DNA of 64,000 nt, taken from positions 496,001 through 560,000 of the forward strand of contig NZ_BJYY01000001.1 in NCBI RefSeq assembly GCF_007991755.1. The letters are read 5' to 3'. The notes below the pieces were generated by a model. It worked only from the letters and a program-made list of their open reading frames with translations. It was not told the DNA's origin and searched no databases. Position 1 is the stretch's first letter; the number at the start of each line of letters is the position of its first letter. A program made the translations under genes and the position numbers. Positions 31,634 through 40,698 of the stretch are shown piece after piece. Source of the stretch: Cellulomonas aerilata. GTDB lineage: Bacteria > Actinomycetota > Actinomycetes > Actinomycetales > Cellulomonadaceae.

Positions 31634-31697
31634 CGCCGAGTGCGACGCTCCGTTCCCTTCCGGCAAGCCGGACGGGGGCGGAACGTCGCACTCGGCG
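31634..31697. repeat. Large nested inverted repeat between convergent genes
   Basis: Perfect 14-bp arms CGCCGAGTGCGACG (31634-31647) and CGTCGCACTCGGCG (31684-31697) enclose further pairs (GTTCC with GGAAC) and an inner TCCGG-CAAG-CCGGA hairpin. It sits between the convergent SDR and glpK genes. It works as a bidirectional terminator and could be a copy of an extragenic palindromic repeat. Confidence 0.75.
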
Positions 31698-31720
31698 GTC
31701 ATGCGCGCGGTCATGCGCGC
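31697..31720. repeat. 12-bp tandem repeat, two copies
   Basis: GGTCATGCGCGC occurs twice in direct succession, abutting the right arm of the large inverted repeat and before the glpK stop. No function evident. Confidence 0.7.
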
Positions 31721-31778
31721 GGTGCGCGGCGGCCGGGGTGGCGGGGCCGCGGGGGCGGGGCCGCGGTGGGGCGTGGGG

Positions 31779-33296
31779 CTACTTCACGTCCTCGTCGACC
31801 CAGTCCAAGGTCTTGGTGACGGCCTTCTTCCACAGGCGGTACTGGCGGTCGCGCTCGGCGTCGTCCATCGACGGCGTCCAGCGCTTGTCCTCGGCCCAGT
31901 TGTCGATGACGTCCTGCTCGCCGTTCCAGAACCCGACCGCGATGCCGGCCGCGTACGCCGCGCCCAGGGCGGTCGTCTCGGCGACCTTCGGCCGGATGAC
32001 GGGCACGCCGAGGATGTCGGCCTGGAACTGCATGAGCGTCTCGTTGGCGACCATGCCGCCGTCGACCTTCAGCTCGGTGAGGTCGACGCCGGAGTCGGCG
32101 TTCATCGCGTCGAGCACCTCGCGGGTCTGGAAGGCCGTGGCCTCCAGCACCGCGCGGGCGATGTGTCCCTTGTTGACGTACCGGGTCAGGCCGACGAGCG
32201 CCCCGCGCGCGTCCGACCGCCAGTACGGGGCGAACAGGCCCGAGAACGCCGGGACGAAGTACGCGCCGCCGTTGTCCTCCACGGTCGCCGCGAGCTTCTC
32301 GATCTCCGGGGCCGAGGAGATGAGGCCCAGGTTGTCGCGCAGCCACTGCACCAGCGACCCCGAGACGGCGATCGAGCCCTCGAGGGCGTACACGGTCGGC
32401 TGGTCGCCGATCTTGTACCCGACCGTGGTCAGCAGCCCGTTCTTAGACAGGATCGGCTCGGTGCCGGTGTTCAGCAGCATGAAGTTGCCGGTGCCGTAGG
32501 TGTTCTTGGCGTTGCCGACCTCGAAGCACGCCTGCCCGAAGGTCGCCGCCTGCTGGTCGCCGAGGATGCCGGCGATCGGCACACCCGGGACCATGCCGCC
32601 CTCGCGACCGTGGCCGTAGACCTCGGAGGAGGAGCGGATCTCGGGCAGCATGGACATCGGGATGCCCATGTCGGCCGCGATCTCCTCGTTCCACGAGAGC
32701 GTGTCGAGGTTCATCAGCATGGTGCGCGAGGCGTTCGTCGGGTCGGTGACGTGGATGCCGCCGTCGGCCCCGCCGGTCATGTTCCACACGACCCACGCAT
32801 CGGTGTTCCCGAACAGCAGGTCGCCCCGCTCCGCCTTCTCCCGGGCGCCGTCGACGTTGTCCAGGATCCACTTGACCTTGGGACCGGAGAAGTACGTGGC
32901 GAGCGGCAGCCCGACCTTGTCCTTGTACCGGTCCGCGCCGCCGCCGAGGGCGCCGAGGTCGTCGGCGATCTTCTGGGTGCGGGTGTCCTGCCAGACGATC
33001 GCGTTGTAGACCGGCTGGCCGGTCGTCCGGTCCCACACCACCGCGGTCTCGCGCTGGTTGGTGATGCCGACGGCGACGATGTCGCGGAAGGTGAGGTTCG
33101 CCCGGGTCAGCGCGAGGCCCACGACCTCGCGCGTGTTGCGCCAGATCTCGTTGGCATCGTGCTCGACCCAGCCGGCCTTGGGGAAGATCTGCTCGTGCTC
33201 GATCTGCCCGGTCTCGACGATGAGCCCGGAGTGGTCAAAGACGATCGCGCGGGTGCTCGTGGTGCCCTGGTCGATCGCGAGGACGTAGTCAGCCAT
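31779..33296 (-). CDS. glpK: Glycerol kinase
   Basis: A 505-residue FGGY-family kinase with the phosphate-binding start [16 protein letters not shown] (residues 5-20), the glycerol-specific [14 protein letters not shown] loop, and the FGGY signature region [14 protein letters not shown]. It converts glycerol to glycerol-3-phosphate in the cytosol. The ATG follows AGAAGGGC. It is the last gene of a glpD-glpF-glpK order on this strand, 116 bp behind glpF. Length and motifs are typical. Confidence 0.96.
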   Translation of the reverse strand: MADYVLAIDQGTTSTRAIVFDHSGLIVETGQIEHEQIFPKAGWVEHDANEIWRNTREVVGLALTRANLTFRDIVAVGITNQRETAVVWDRTTGQPVYNAIVWQDTRTQKIADDLGALGGGADRYKDKVGLPLATYFSGPKVKWILDNVDGAREKAERGDLLFGNTDAWVVWNMTGGADGGIHVTDPTNASRTMLMNLDTLSWNEEIAADMGIPMSMLPEIRSSSEVYGHGREGGMVPGVPIAGILGDQQAATFGQACFEVGNAKNTYGTGNFMLLNTGTEPILSKNGLLTTVGYKIGDQPTVYALEGSIAVSGSLVQWLRDNLGLISSAPEIEKLAATVEDNGGAYFVPAFSGLFAPYWRSDARGALVGLTRYVNKGHIARAVLEATAFQTREVLDAMNADSGVDLTELKVDGGMVANETLMQFQADILGVPVIRPKVAETTALGAAYAAGIAVGFWNGEQDVIDNWAEDKRWTPSMDDAERDRQYRLWKKAVTKTLDWVDEDVK

Positions 33297-33412
33297 GGTG
33301 CGTCGTTGCCCTTCTGGTGGTGGTCGTCTGCAGGCCGCCGGGTGGGCGGGTGGTGAGGGTCGGCCGGGCGCGTCGGTGCGCCGGCACGACCGGTGGGTGT
33401 GCCTCCCCGCGG

Positions 33413-34132
33413 TCAGCCCAGGCGCGCGGCGAGGCCGGCGAGCACGCCACCGACGATCGGCCCGGCGATCGGGACCCAGGAGTACGCCCAGTCGCTGGAG
33501 CCCTTGCCCTTGATGGGCAGGATGGCGTGCGCGATGCGCGGCCCCAGGTCACGGGCCGGGTTGATGGCGTACCCCGTCGGACCGCCGAGGCTCGCGCCGA
33601 TGCCCACGACGAGCAGGGCGACCGCCAGCGGGCCCAGGCCGGACGGCGTGCTGCCGAACTGGATGACGATGTAGACCAGCACGAAGGTGCCGATCACCTC
33701 GGTGACGAAGTTCCAGGCGTAGGAGCGGATCTCCGGGCCGGTGGAGAACACACCGAGCTTCACCGCGGGGTCGGCCGGCTCGTCGAAGTGGTTCTTGTAC
33801 GCGAGGAAGGCCAGCACGGCACCGATGAACGCACCGATGAGCTGCGCGAGGATGTAGACGAGCGTGGAGGTGAGGTTGGCCTCGACGCCGTCCGCGAACT
33901 CGTCGGCGCCGTTGGCGAGCAGGCCAAGCGTCACGGCCGGGTTCAGGTGCGAGCCGGAGCCCGCCGACGCGTAGACACCGGCGAACACCGCCAGACCCCA
34001 CCCGAAGTTGATCACCAGCCAGCCGCTGCCGAACCCCTTGGTCCTGGGCAGGATGACGTTGGCCACCACGCCGGCTCCGAGCAGGATCAGGAACGCTGTC
34101 CCGACGACCTCGGATACGAAAGCTTCTCTCAC
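33413..34132 (-). CDS. glpF: Glycerol uptake facilitator (aquaglyceroporin)
   Basis: A 239-residue MIP-family channel with six membrane helices and both NPA boxes: [11 protein letters not shown] near residue 63 and [13 protein letters not shown] near 190. The Asp after the second NPAR marks the glycerol-conducting subgroup rather than water-only aquaporins. The start is a GTG at 34132 preceded by GAGAGGT at 7 nt. It lies between glpD and glpK, with the expected role of glycerol entry across the membrane. Confidence 0.94.
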   Translation of the reverse strand: MREAFVSEVVGTAFLILLGAGVVANVILPRTKGFGSGWLVINFGWGLAVFAGVYASAGSGSHLNPAVTLGLLANGADEFADGVEANLTSTLVYILAQLIGAFIGAVLAFLAYKNHFDEPADPAVKLGVFSTGPEIRSYAWNFVTEVIGTFVLVYIVIQFGSTPSGLGPLAVALLVVGIGASLGGPTGYAINPARDLGPRIAHAILPIKGKGSSDWAYSWVPIAGPIVGGVLAGLAARLG

Positions 34133-34232
34133 ATTGACCTCTCAGGGTTGACGGGACGTCCTTGTCGCGTGCTTCCCGGCCCGCCGTCGGACCGGGACGT
34201 GCCGCCGGTGCCCCCCCCGCACCGACGTCAGG

Positions 34233-35984
34233 TCACAGGGCCGGGCTCACCTCGCGCAGCGGCGTGATGTCCGTGGCGGCCAGCCGCGCGCGCTGGGCCG
34301 CGGCGTCGTCCGGCTGGAGTTCGGCGGCTGCCTCCGCCTGGGCGCGGGCGGTGTAGGCGGCGATCTCCGCCGAGCGGGTCGCCTCGTCCCACCCGAGCAG
34401 CGGCGCGACGATGTCGGCGATCTCGTCGATGGCCCCCAGCCCCCGGTCCGCCTGCTCGTAGTTGAGCCGGGTGCGGTGCATGAAGATGTCGTCCAGGTGC
34501 AGAGCCCCCTCGTGGGTCACCGCGTAGGCGATCTCGACCCTCAGGTACGCCGGGGCACCCGTGAGGCGGTCGCCCAGGGTGCGGTCCTCGTCGACCATGG
34601 CGGTCAGCTCGGGCAGCAGGGACCCGTACCGGTGCAGCAGGTGGTCGAGCATCGCGCGGGACCAGCCGTAGCGGCGGGCGATCGTGGGTGCCTGACGCTG
34701 CAGCACCTGCAGGCCCTCCGCCCCGGCCAGCGGGATGGTGTCGGTGATGGACGGCAGGGTGTGAGCGCGCCCGCCGATCGCGAAGTCGATCGCGTCCTTG
34801 GCCATCACCCGGTAGGTCGTGAGCTTGCCGCCGGCGATCACCGTCAGTCCCGGCGTCGGCGAGGCGGTGGTGTGCTCGCGCGACACCTTGGCCGACGACG
34901 TGCCGGCCTTCGTCCCCGGCTGCAGCAGCGGGCGCAGGCCCGCCCAGGTGCCGATGACGTCCTCGCGCGCGATGGGGTGCGACAGCACCGCGTTGGCGTG
35001 GTCGATGACGTACTGGATGTCGGCCGCGTTGGCGACCGGGTGCACGAGGTCCTCGTGCCACGCGGTGTCGGTGGTGCCGATCACCCAGTAGCGCGACCAC
35101 GGGATGATGAACAGGACGCTCTTCTCGGTCTGCAGGATCAGGCCGACGTCCCCGGCGATGCGGTCCCGCGGCACGACGATGTGGATGCCCTTGGAGGCCA
35201 GCACCCGCAGCCCGCCGTCGGTGCCAGCCAGCGACTCGGTCTGCTCGGTCCACACGCCGGTCGCGTTGACGACGTGCCGCGCGCGCACGTCGAACGTCCG
35301 GCCCGTCTCCAGGTCCTCGACGGTGGCGCCGGTGACGGTCCCGCCCTCGGTGGTGGTCATGGCCACGACCTGGGTCCGGGACGCCGCGTGGGCGCCGTAG
35401 GACACCGCGGTGCGGATCAGGGTGGAGACCAGGCGGGCGTCGTCGACGCTGGCGTCCCAGTAGCGGACGGCGCCGATGGCGGCGTCGTGACGCAGGTCGG
35501 GGAAGAGCTTCTCCAGGCCCTTGCGGGTCACGTGCCGGTGGATGGGCAGCGCGCGACGGCGGCCGTTGATGCTGGCCAGGGTGTCGTAGAGGGCGACGCC
35601 GGCGCCGACGTAGGCGCGCTCCCAGACGCGGTGCTCGAGGGGGTAGAGGAACGACACGGGGCGCACCAGGTGCGGCGCCAGGCGCCGCAGGAGCAGGTCG
35701 CGCTCGGTAAGGGCCTCGCGCACGAGGTGGAAGTCGAGCATCTGCAGGTACCGCAGCCCGCCGTGCACGAGCTTGCTGGACCGGCTCGACGTCCCGCTCG
35801 CCCAGTCCTGCGCCTCGACGATCCCGACCTTGAGGCCGCGGGTGACACCGTCCAGGACGATGCCGGCGCCCGTGACCCCGCCGCCGATCACCAGGACGTC
35901 CAGCTCGTGACCCGAGCTCGTGCTCCGCTCCAGCTCCGTCAGCGCGGCGCTGCGGGCCTGGGCCGTGAGTGCGGCTGTCTTCAC
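34233..35984 (-). CDS. glpD: Glycerol-3-phosphate dehydrogenase (FAD-dependent, GlpD)
   Basis: A 583-residue respiratory dehydrogenase. The FAD-binding segment VLVIGGGVTGAGIVLDG is followed by ASGTSSRSSKLVHGGLRYL, the hallmark of GlpD/GlpA. FAD-dependent catalysis passes electrons from glycerol-3-phosphate to quinone, giving dihydroxyacetone phosphate. I chose the GTG at 35984, with GAGGAGGA at 6 nt; the reading to 36029 lacks a site. It is the first gene of the glp operon, divergent from a SorC-type regulator. Confidence 0.94.
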   Translation of the reverse strand: MKTAALTAQARSAALTELERSTSSGHELDVLVIGGGVTGAGIVLDGVTRGLKVGIVEAQDWASGTSSRSSKLVHGGLRYLQMLDFHLVREALTERDLLLRRLAPHLVRPVSFLYPLEHRVWERAYVGAGVALYDTLASINGRRRALPIHRHVTRKGLEKLFPDLRHDAAIGAVRYWDASVDDARLVSTLIRTAVSYGAHAASRTQVVAMTTTEGGTVTGATVEDLETGRTFDVRARHVVNATGVWTEQTESLAGTDGGLRVLASKGIHIVVPRDRIAGDVGLILQTEKSVLFIIPWSRYWVIGTTDTAWHEDLVHPVANAADIQYVIDHANAVLSHPIAREDVIGTWAGLRPLLQPGTKAGTSSAKVSREHTTASPTPGLTVIAGGKLTTYRVMAKDAIDFAIGGRAHTLPSITDTIPLAGAEGLQVLQRQAPTIARRYGWSRAMLDHLLHRYGSLLPELTAMVDEDRTLGDRLTGAPAYLRVEIAYAVTHEGALHLDDIFMHRTRLNYEQADRGLGAIDEIADIVAPLLGWDEATRSAEIAAYTARAQAEAAAELQPDDAAAQRARLAATDITPLREVSPAL

Positions 35985-36115
35985 TTCGTCCTCCTCGCCG
36001 GCGCGGGTCAGGTCGACCCGTGCCTGCACGCTGACCTGCGTCGGGACGTCGTCGGGGCGCCCTGCGTGCGACGGGGCCTATGCTTTCCACCGCACGAACG
36101 GACGCGCAAGCAACC

Positions 36116-36129
36116 TGCACGTATGTGCA
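36116..36129. promoter_or_regulatory. Palindrome in the glpD-regulator divergent region
   Basis: TGCACGTATGTGCA: 5-bp perfect arms around GTAT, 20 bp before the regulator start and 131 bp before glpD. A likely operator for the divergent SorC/DeoR-type protein. Confidence 0.55.
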
Positions 36130-36149
36130 TCACGAAGGGGTGACCGTCG

Positions 36150-37250
36150 GTGCAGGAGCGTGAGCAGGACGTCCTGCGGGCGGCGTCGATGTACTACCTC
36201 CAGGACATGAAGATGGAGGTCATCGCGCGTCAGCTGGGCACGTCCCGGTCGACGGTGTCCCGGCTCATCAAGCGGGCGCGGGACTCCGGGCTGGTCGAGA
36301 TCACCCTGCGGCCTGCGAGCACCCGCGCACCCGGGCTGGGCCAGCTGCTCGGCGCGCGGTTCGGGATCGCCGCGTACGTCGTGCCGGTCCCGGACTCCGC
36401 CGCGCAGATCGACCGGCTGGACCAGGTCGCGCTCACGTCGGCGAAGCTGCTCGCCTCGTGGTTCGACTCCGACATGGTGATGGGCGTCGCCTGGGGGACG
36501 ACGCTGGCCGCCGTCAGCCGGCACCTGGTGCACAAGCCCACCCGCGGCAGCGCGGTGGTGCAGCTCAACGGGGCGGCCAACACCCGCACCAGCGGGATCG
36601 AGTACGCCAGCGACCTCATCTCCAGCTTCGGCTCCGCGTTCGACGCGGCGGTGCACCACTTCCCGGTCCCGGCGTTCTTCGACTTCCCCGACACGAAGGC
36701 CGCGATGTGGCGTGAGCGATCGGTGCGGCGGGTCCTTGACGTGCAACGACGTGCAGACATCGCCCTGTTCTCGGTCGGCGCGGTGGCCGGTGCGGTGCCG
36801 AGCCACGTGTACGCGGCCGGCTACCTGGACGACGCCGACGTGGAGACCCTGCACCAGGAGGGCGTCGTCGGGGACGTGTGCACGGTGTTCCTGCGGGCCG
36901 ACGGCAGCTACGCCGACGTCGCGCTCAACGCCCGGGCGACCGGGCCGACGCCGGACGAGCTGCACCGGGTGCCGCGGCGGGTGTGCGTCGTGGCCGGCGA
37001 CAACAAGGTCGTGCCGCTGCTCGCCGCGCTGCGCTCCGGGGTGGTGACCGACGTGGTGACCGACGAGCTCACCGCCTCGCGGCTGCTCGACGTCGTCGCG
37101 GCCACCATGCCGACCAGCGCCGAGCGGTCCCGGACCGCGATGGACACCGGGGCGTGGGACGCGCACGGGTCGCGTGCGGGTGGGCGGCCCGCGGCGGCGG
37201 TCCGGGCGGCGGCGCGGTCCGGCGGGGCAGGGTACCGGGTGCCTCGCTGA
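36150..37250 (+). CDS. SorC/DeoR-like sugar-binding transcriptional regulator
   Basis: A 366-residue SorC-type regulator. The N-terminal HTH reads AASMYYLQDMKMEVIARQLG then TSRSTVSRLIKRARDSG (about 10-48), and a large effector domain (about 60-315) has the phosphosugar-isomerase-like fold with MGVAWGTTLAAVSRHL and VVAGDNKVVPLLAALR. Binds phosphorylated sugars in known members. Divergent from glpD, so it is the likely glycerol-3-phosphate-sensing regulator of glpDFK (inference), in place of GlpR. The C-terminal 45 residues are Gly/Ala/Arg-rich. GTG start with GAAGGGG 9 nt upstream. Confidence 0.85.
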   Translation: MQEREQDVLRAASMYYLQDMKMEVIARQLGTSRSTVSRLIKRARDSGLVEITLRPASTRAPGLGQLLGARFGIAAYVVPVPDSAAQIDRLDQVALTSAKLLASWFDSDMVMGVAWGTTLAAVSRHLVHKPTRGSAVVQLNGAANTRTSGIEYASDLISSFGSAFDAAVHHFPVPAFFDFPDTKAAMWRERSVRRVLDVQRRADIALFSVGAVAGAVPSHVYAAGYLDDADVETLHQEGVVGDVCTVFLRADGSYADVALNARATGPTPDELHRVPRRVCVVAGDNKVVPLLAALRSGVVTDVVTDELTASRLLDVVAATMPTSAERSRTAMDTGAWDAHGSRAGGRPAAAVRAAARSGGAGYRVPR

Positions 37251-37297
37251 AGCATGCGTCCGACGAGCGGACGCCGGGGCGGTGCACGCCGCGCCGC

Positions 37298-37303
37298 TAG
37301 CGT
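37298..37303 (+). promoter_or_regulatory. -10 box of a leaderless promoter
   Basis: TAGCGT lies 6 nt before the GTG of the argA-like gene without any ribosome-binding site between them, pointing to a leaderless transcript. Confidence 0.6.
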
Positions 37304-37309
37304 GGGCGC

Positions 37310-37819
37310 GTGACCGCCGCCCCCTTCACCGTGCGCCCCGCGCTGCCCGCCGACGTGCGGGCCATCGCCGACCTCGTGGCGCCGTACGCGAACGAGCGGA
37401 TCCTGCTCGCCAAGGAGATGGTCGGCTACTACGAGTCCGTCCAGGAGTTCCTCGTGGCGGAGGCGGACGGCGAGGTGATCGGCTGCGGGGCGCTGCACGT
37501 CATGTGGCAGGACCTGGCCGAGGTCCGCACGCTCGCGGTGGACGCGGCGTGGCGCGGCCGGGGCGTCGGGCACGCGCTGCTCGACGCGCTGGTGCAGCGC
37601 GCCCGCGATCTCGGGCTGCGGCGGCTGTTCTGCCTGACCTTCGAGGTCGACTTCTTCACCGCGCACGGGTTCACCGCGATCGACGGCACCCCCGTCCCGA
37701 CCGACGTGTACGCCGAGCTCCTGCGCTCGCACGACGACGGCGTCGCGGAGTTCCTCGACCTCGCGCGGGTCAAGCCGAACACGCTCGGCAACACGAGGAT
37801 GCTGATCGAGCTCGAGTAG
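37310..37819 (+). CDS. argA: Amino-acid N-acetyltransferase, short actinobacterial ArgA
   Basis: A 169-residue GNAT protein. The acetyl-CoA-binding motif A appears as VRTLAVDAAWRGRGVGHALLDALV (spanning about 73-96) with R/Q-x-x-G-x-G/A as RGRGVG. Further segments (ILLAKEMVGYYESVQEFLVAE, LTFEVDFFTAHGF) match the short N-acetylglutamate synthase of actinobacteria rather than the long two-domain E. coli ArgA. It would make N-acetylglutamate, the first arginine intermediate. It converges with mutY with a 3-bp gap. Leaderless start. Confidence 0.88.
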   Translation: MTAAPFTVRPALPADVRAIADLVAPYANERILLAKEMVGYYESVQEFLVAEADGEVIGCGALHVMWQDLAEVRTLAVDAAWRGRGVGHALLDALVQRARDLGLRRLFCLTFEVDFFTAHGFTAIDGTPVPTDVYAELLRSHDDGVAEFLDLARVKPNTLGNTRMLIELE

Positions 37820-37822
37820 CCC

Positions 37823-38725
37823 TCAGGCCGGCAGGCGCAGGGCGGGCTCGTCGTCGCCGACCACCTCGACGAGGCCGTCTGCGACGAGCCCGTCCACGCA
37901 CCGCTGCAGCCGCGGCCGGTCGGTGCCCTCGACGGCGAGCCGCTCCACCTCCACGAGCGGGACGGGCCCCACGCTGTCGCGCAGCAGCCCCATGACCCGG
38001 CCGCGCACCTGCCGGTCCGTGCCGGCCCAGCCCTGCGTCCGGCGGCGTGCGGCGTGGAGGTCGGGCGGGTACCCGTCCGCGCGCCACCGGCACAGGTCCG
38101 CGACCGGGCAGGCGCCGCACCGCGGCGCCCGGGCGGTGCAGACGACGGCGCCCAGCTCCATCGACGCGGCGGCCCAGGCCGCGGCGTCCCCCGGGGCGTC
38201 CGGGACGAGCGCCGTCGCCCGGCGCACCTCGGCGACCGTATGCGCGGGCGACGGCAGGGCGGCGCCGTCGACCGCGCGCGCGAGGACCCGGCGGACGTTC
38301 GTGTCCAGGACGACGGACCGGCCGCCGTACGCGAACGCGACCACCGCGGCGGCCGTGTACGAGCCGATCCCCGGCAGCGCACGCAGCTCGTCCTCGTCGC
38401 TCGGCACGACGCCGTCGTGCCGCTCGGTGATCGCCCGGGCGCACTCCTGCAGGCGCAGCGCCCGCCGCGGGTAGCCCAGCCGCCCCCAGGCGCGCAGGAC
38501 GTCGGCCGTGCCGGCGGCGGCGAGGTCGGCCGGCACCGGCCACACCCGCAGCCACTGCTCCCACACGGGCAGGACGCGCACCACCGGGGTCTGCTGCAGC
38601 ATCACCTCGCTGACCAGCACGCCCCACGGCGTGCGGTCCGGCGCACGCCACGGCAGGTCACGGCGGTGCTCACCGAACCAGACGGTGACCCGGTCGGTCA
38701 GGGGGGACGACGGCACGGGCGACAT
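37823..38725 (-). CDS. mutY: A/G-specific adenine DNA glycosylase
   Basis: A 300-residue HhH-GPD glycosylase. Catalytic Glu40 (SEVMLQQTPV) and Asp141 (VVLDTNVRRV), the helix-hairpin-helix LPGIGSYTA (118-126) and the [4Fe-4S] ligands C196-x6-C203-x2-C206-x5-C212 are all visible. MutY removes adenine mispaired with 8-oxoguanine. No C-terminal NUDIX-like 8-oxoG-recognition domain is present, and the length stops near 300, as in several actinobacteria. I chose the ATG at 38725; a longer frame to 38869 adds an unlikely Arg/Ala-rich tail. Confidence 0.92.
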   Translation of the reverse strand: MSPVPSSPLTDRVTVWFGEHRRDLPWRAPDRTPWGVLVSEVMLQQTPVVRVLPVWEQWLRVWPVPADLAAAGTADVLRAWGRLGYPRRALRLQECARAITERHDGVVPSDEDELRALPGIGSYTAAAVVAFAYGGRSVVLDTNVRRVLARAVDGAALPSPAHTVAEVRRATALVPDAPGDAAAWAAASMELGAVVCTARAPRCGACPVADLCRWRADGYPPDLHAARRRTQGWAGTDRQVRGRVMGLLRDSVGPVPLVEVERLAVEGTDRPRLQRCVDGLVADGLVEVVGDDEPALRLPA

Positions 38726-38830
38726 CGTGCCGCACGGCGCGCCGTACGCCCGGACGAGTGACGTCGCCGTCGGCGCGCCGTCGGCGCGCCGCCGGGGGGC
38801 GCCGTCACGCGCCGACGTAGCGTGGGAGCG

Positions 38831-38884
38831 GTGGTCGAGCCGGACGGCGACGGAGCGAACCGGCTCCACGAGGAGGGGCGATGA
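38831..38884 (+). CDS. Possible 17-codon leader peptide
   Basis: A GTG lies 7 nt after a TAGCGT -10 box (38818-38823) and opens a 17-codon frame (VVEPDGDGANRLHEEGR), whose TGA overlaps the ATG of the next gene (ATGA). The layout is that of a leaderless leader peptide coupled to the downstream gene. The -10 may instead serve only to start a short untranslated leader, since GAGGAGG stands just before the ATG. Confidence 0.3.
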   Translation: MVEPDGDGANRLHEEGR

Positions 38885-39525
38885 GCACGGTCCTGCACCC
38901 CGTGGGTCCCCAGCGAGCGCGCGTCTACTGGGTCCGCCGGCTGGTCGTCGTGGCGCTCCTCCTGCTGGTGGCGGCCGCAGGATGGGCGATCGCCGCCCGG
39001 TTCCTGGGGGACGGCGGGGACGCCGCCGCCAGCGCGGCCGAGCAGCCCGAGGACCGGGCGGAGGAGCAGTCCTCCGGCGAGCGCGCCGACGAGAGGGCCG
39101 CCGAGGACGACGCCGACGCGGCTCCGGCCACCCCGGTGGACTGCGTCGCGGACGCGCTGCAGGTCACGCTGACCGCCAGCGGGCAGATCTACGACGCCGC
39201 CACGCGGCCCGTCCTGACGGCCACGATCACCAACGTGGGCGACGTCCCGTGCACCGTCGACGCCGGGGACGCCAACCGGGAGATCCTCATCACCTCCGGC
39301 CCGGACCGGATCTGGTCCAGCAAGGACTGCGCCACCGCCGACACCGCCTCCCGGCAGCTGCTGCTCGGGGCGGGCGCGGCGGACACGGCCGAGCTGACCT
39401 GGGAGCGGACCCGCACAGCTGAGGGCTGCCCCGCAGGTCTGCCGGAGCCGCGCCCCGGGACCTACCAGGCCGTGACGACGCTGGGCACGGTCAGCTCCGT
39501 GCCGGTGGTGTTCGCGCTGCTGTAG
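38881..39525 (+). CDS. Membrane-anchored extracellular protein of unknown function
   Basis: A 214-residue protein. A short cytosolic N-terminus (1-17) leads to one membrane helix (VVVALLLLVAAAGWAIAARFL, read across about 22-42), then an acidic Ala/Glu/Asp-rich linker (45-85), then a beta-rich outer domain with four cysteines (about 88-214; CVADALQVTLTASG, VGDVPCTVDAG, SKDCATAD, EGCPAGLP). The outer part resembles the DUF4232-like or intracellular-proteinase-inhibitor-type beta sandwiches of secreted actinobacterial proteins. It follows GAGGAGG. Function unknown; divergent from mutY. Confidence 0.75.
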   Translation: MSTVLHPVGPQRARVYWVRRLVVVALLLLVAAAGWAIAARFLGDGGDAAASAAEQPEDRAEEQSSGERADERAAEDDADAAPATPVDCVADALQVTLTASGQIYDAATRPVLTATITNVGDVPCTVDAGDANREILITSGPDRIWSSKDCATADTASRQLLLGAGAADTAELTWERTRTAEGCPAGLPEPRPGTYQAVTTLGTVSSVPVVFALL

Positions 39526-39603
39526 CCGCACGGCTGCCGGTGCCCGGCACCTACGTGACGGGCGGACCTGCCGGGGCAGCGGACGCGGCGCACTCCCGAC
39601 GGC

Positions 39604-40689
39604 CTAGACGTACCGCTCGAGGATGCTCGACTCCGCGAGCCGGGAGAGGCCCTCGCGCACCGCGCGGGCCCGCTGCTCACCAACGCCGTCGACGGCCATG
39701 AGCTCCTCGATGCCCGCGGCCAGCAGCTTCTGCAGGCCGCCGAAGTGCCCGACCAGCCGGTCGACGATCGCCCCGGGCAGCCGCGGCACCTTGGACAGCA
39801 GCCGGTACCCGCGCGGCCCCACCGCGGCGTCGAGGGCGTCGCCGCCGCCGGGCAGGCCCAGGATCCGGGCGATGTGCGCGAGGTCGAGCAGCTCGGTGGA
39901 GTTGAGCTCGGCGAGCGCCGCCTGCACGGCGGCCGACTCCAGCTCCTTGCGCGAGGTCTCGACGTAGTCGCGGATGACCAGCTCGTGGTCGGCGCCGATC
40001 CCGCCGATCAGCTCGTCGAGTTGCAGCGCGAGCAGGCGGCCGTCGGTGCCGAGCTCGACGACGTAGCCGGCGATCTCCTCGGAGATCCGGCGCACCATCT
40101 CCAGCCGCTGGACGACGGCGGACACGTCCCGCACGGTGACCAGGTCCTCGATCTCGAGCGCCGAGAGCGTCCCGCTCACCTCGTCGAGGCGCGCCTTGTA
40201 GCGCTCGAGGGTCGCGAGCGCCTGGTTCGCGCGGGACAGGATCGTGTCGGAGTCCTCCAGCACGTAGCGCAGCCCGCCGACGTACAGCGCGACGATCCGC
40301 ATCGACTGGCTGACCGAGATGACCGGGAAGCCGGTCTGCTTGGCGACGCGCTCGGCCGTGCGGTGCCGCGTGCCGGACTCGGTGGTCTCGATCGACGGGT
40401 CGGGCAGCAGCTGCACCGCTGCGCGCAGGATGCGGGTGGCGTCCTTGTCCAGGACGACGGCGCCGTCCATCTTGGCGAGCTCACGCAGGCGGGTCGCGGA
40501 GAACTCCACGTCCAGGACGAAGCCGCCGGTGCAGATGGACTCCACCGTCCGGTCGAAGCCGAGGACGACCAGGGCCCCGGTGCGCCCGCGCAGGATGCGC
40601 TCGAGCCCGTCGCGCAGCTCCCCGCCCGGCGCGACGGCGGCCAGCGTCGTCCGCAGCAGGTCGTCGGGGGTGAGGGAGGGCGTGGCCAC
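39604..40689 (-). CDS. disA: DNA integrity scanning protein DisA (diadenylate cyclase)
   Basis: A 361-residue protein. The N-terminal DAC domain (about 8-145) has the DGA motif ([11 protein letters not shown]) and the RHR motif (SGTRHRTAE), so c-di-AMP synthesis is expected. A coiled middle region is followed by the C-terminal DNA-binding HhH part ([18 protein letters not shown]). DisA monitors branched DNA and makes c-di-AMP. The GTG start lies 9 nt after the radA stop, so the two are one operon, as commonly seen. Confidence 0.96.
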   Translation of the reverse strand: MATPSLTPDDLLRTTLAAVAPGGELRDGLERILRGRTGALVVLGFDRTVESICTGGFVLDVEFSATRLRELAKMDGAVVLDKDATRILRAAVQLLPDPSIETTESGTRHRTAERVAKQTGFPVISVSQSMRIVALYVGGLRYVLEDSDTILSRANQALATLERYKARLDEVSGTLSALEIEDLVTVRDVSAVVQRLEMVRRISEEIAGYVVELGTDGRLLALQLDELIGGIGADHELVIRDYVETSRKELESAAVQAALAELNSTELLDLAHIARILGLPGGGDALDAAVGPRGYRLLSKVPRLPGAIVDRLVGHFGGLQKLLAAGIEELMAVDGVGEQRARAVREGLSRLAESSILERYV

Positions 40690-40698
40690 GTCCGGATC

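Noticed and set aside
34210-34217. C8 run between glpF and glpD, and a similar one at 50579-50586, as phase-variation sites
   Set aside because: Both lie between genes, not in coding sequence or clearly inside a promoter, and such runs are expected at this base composition.
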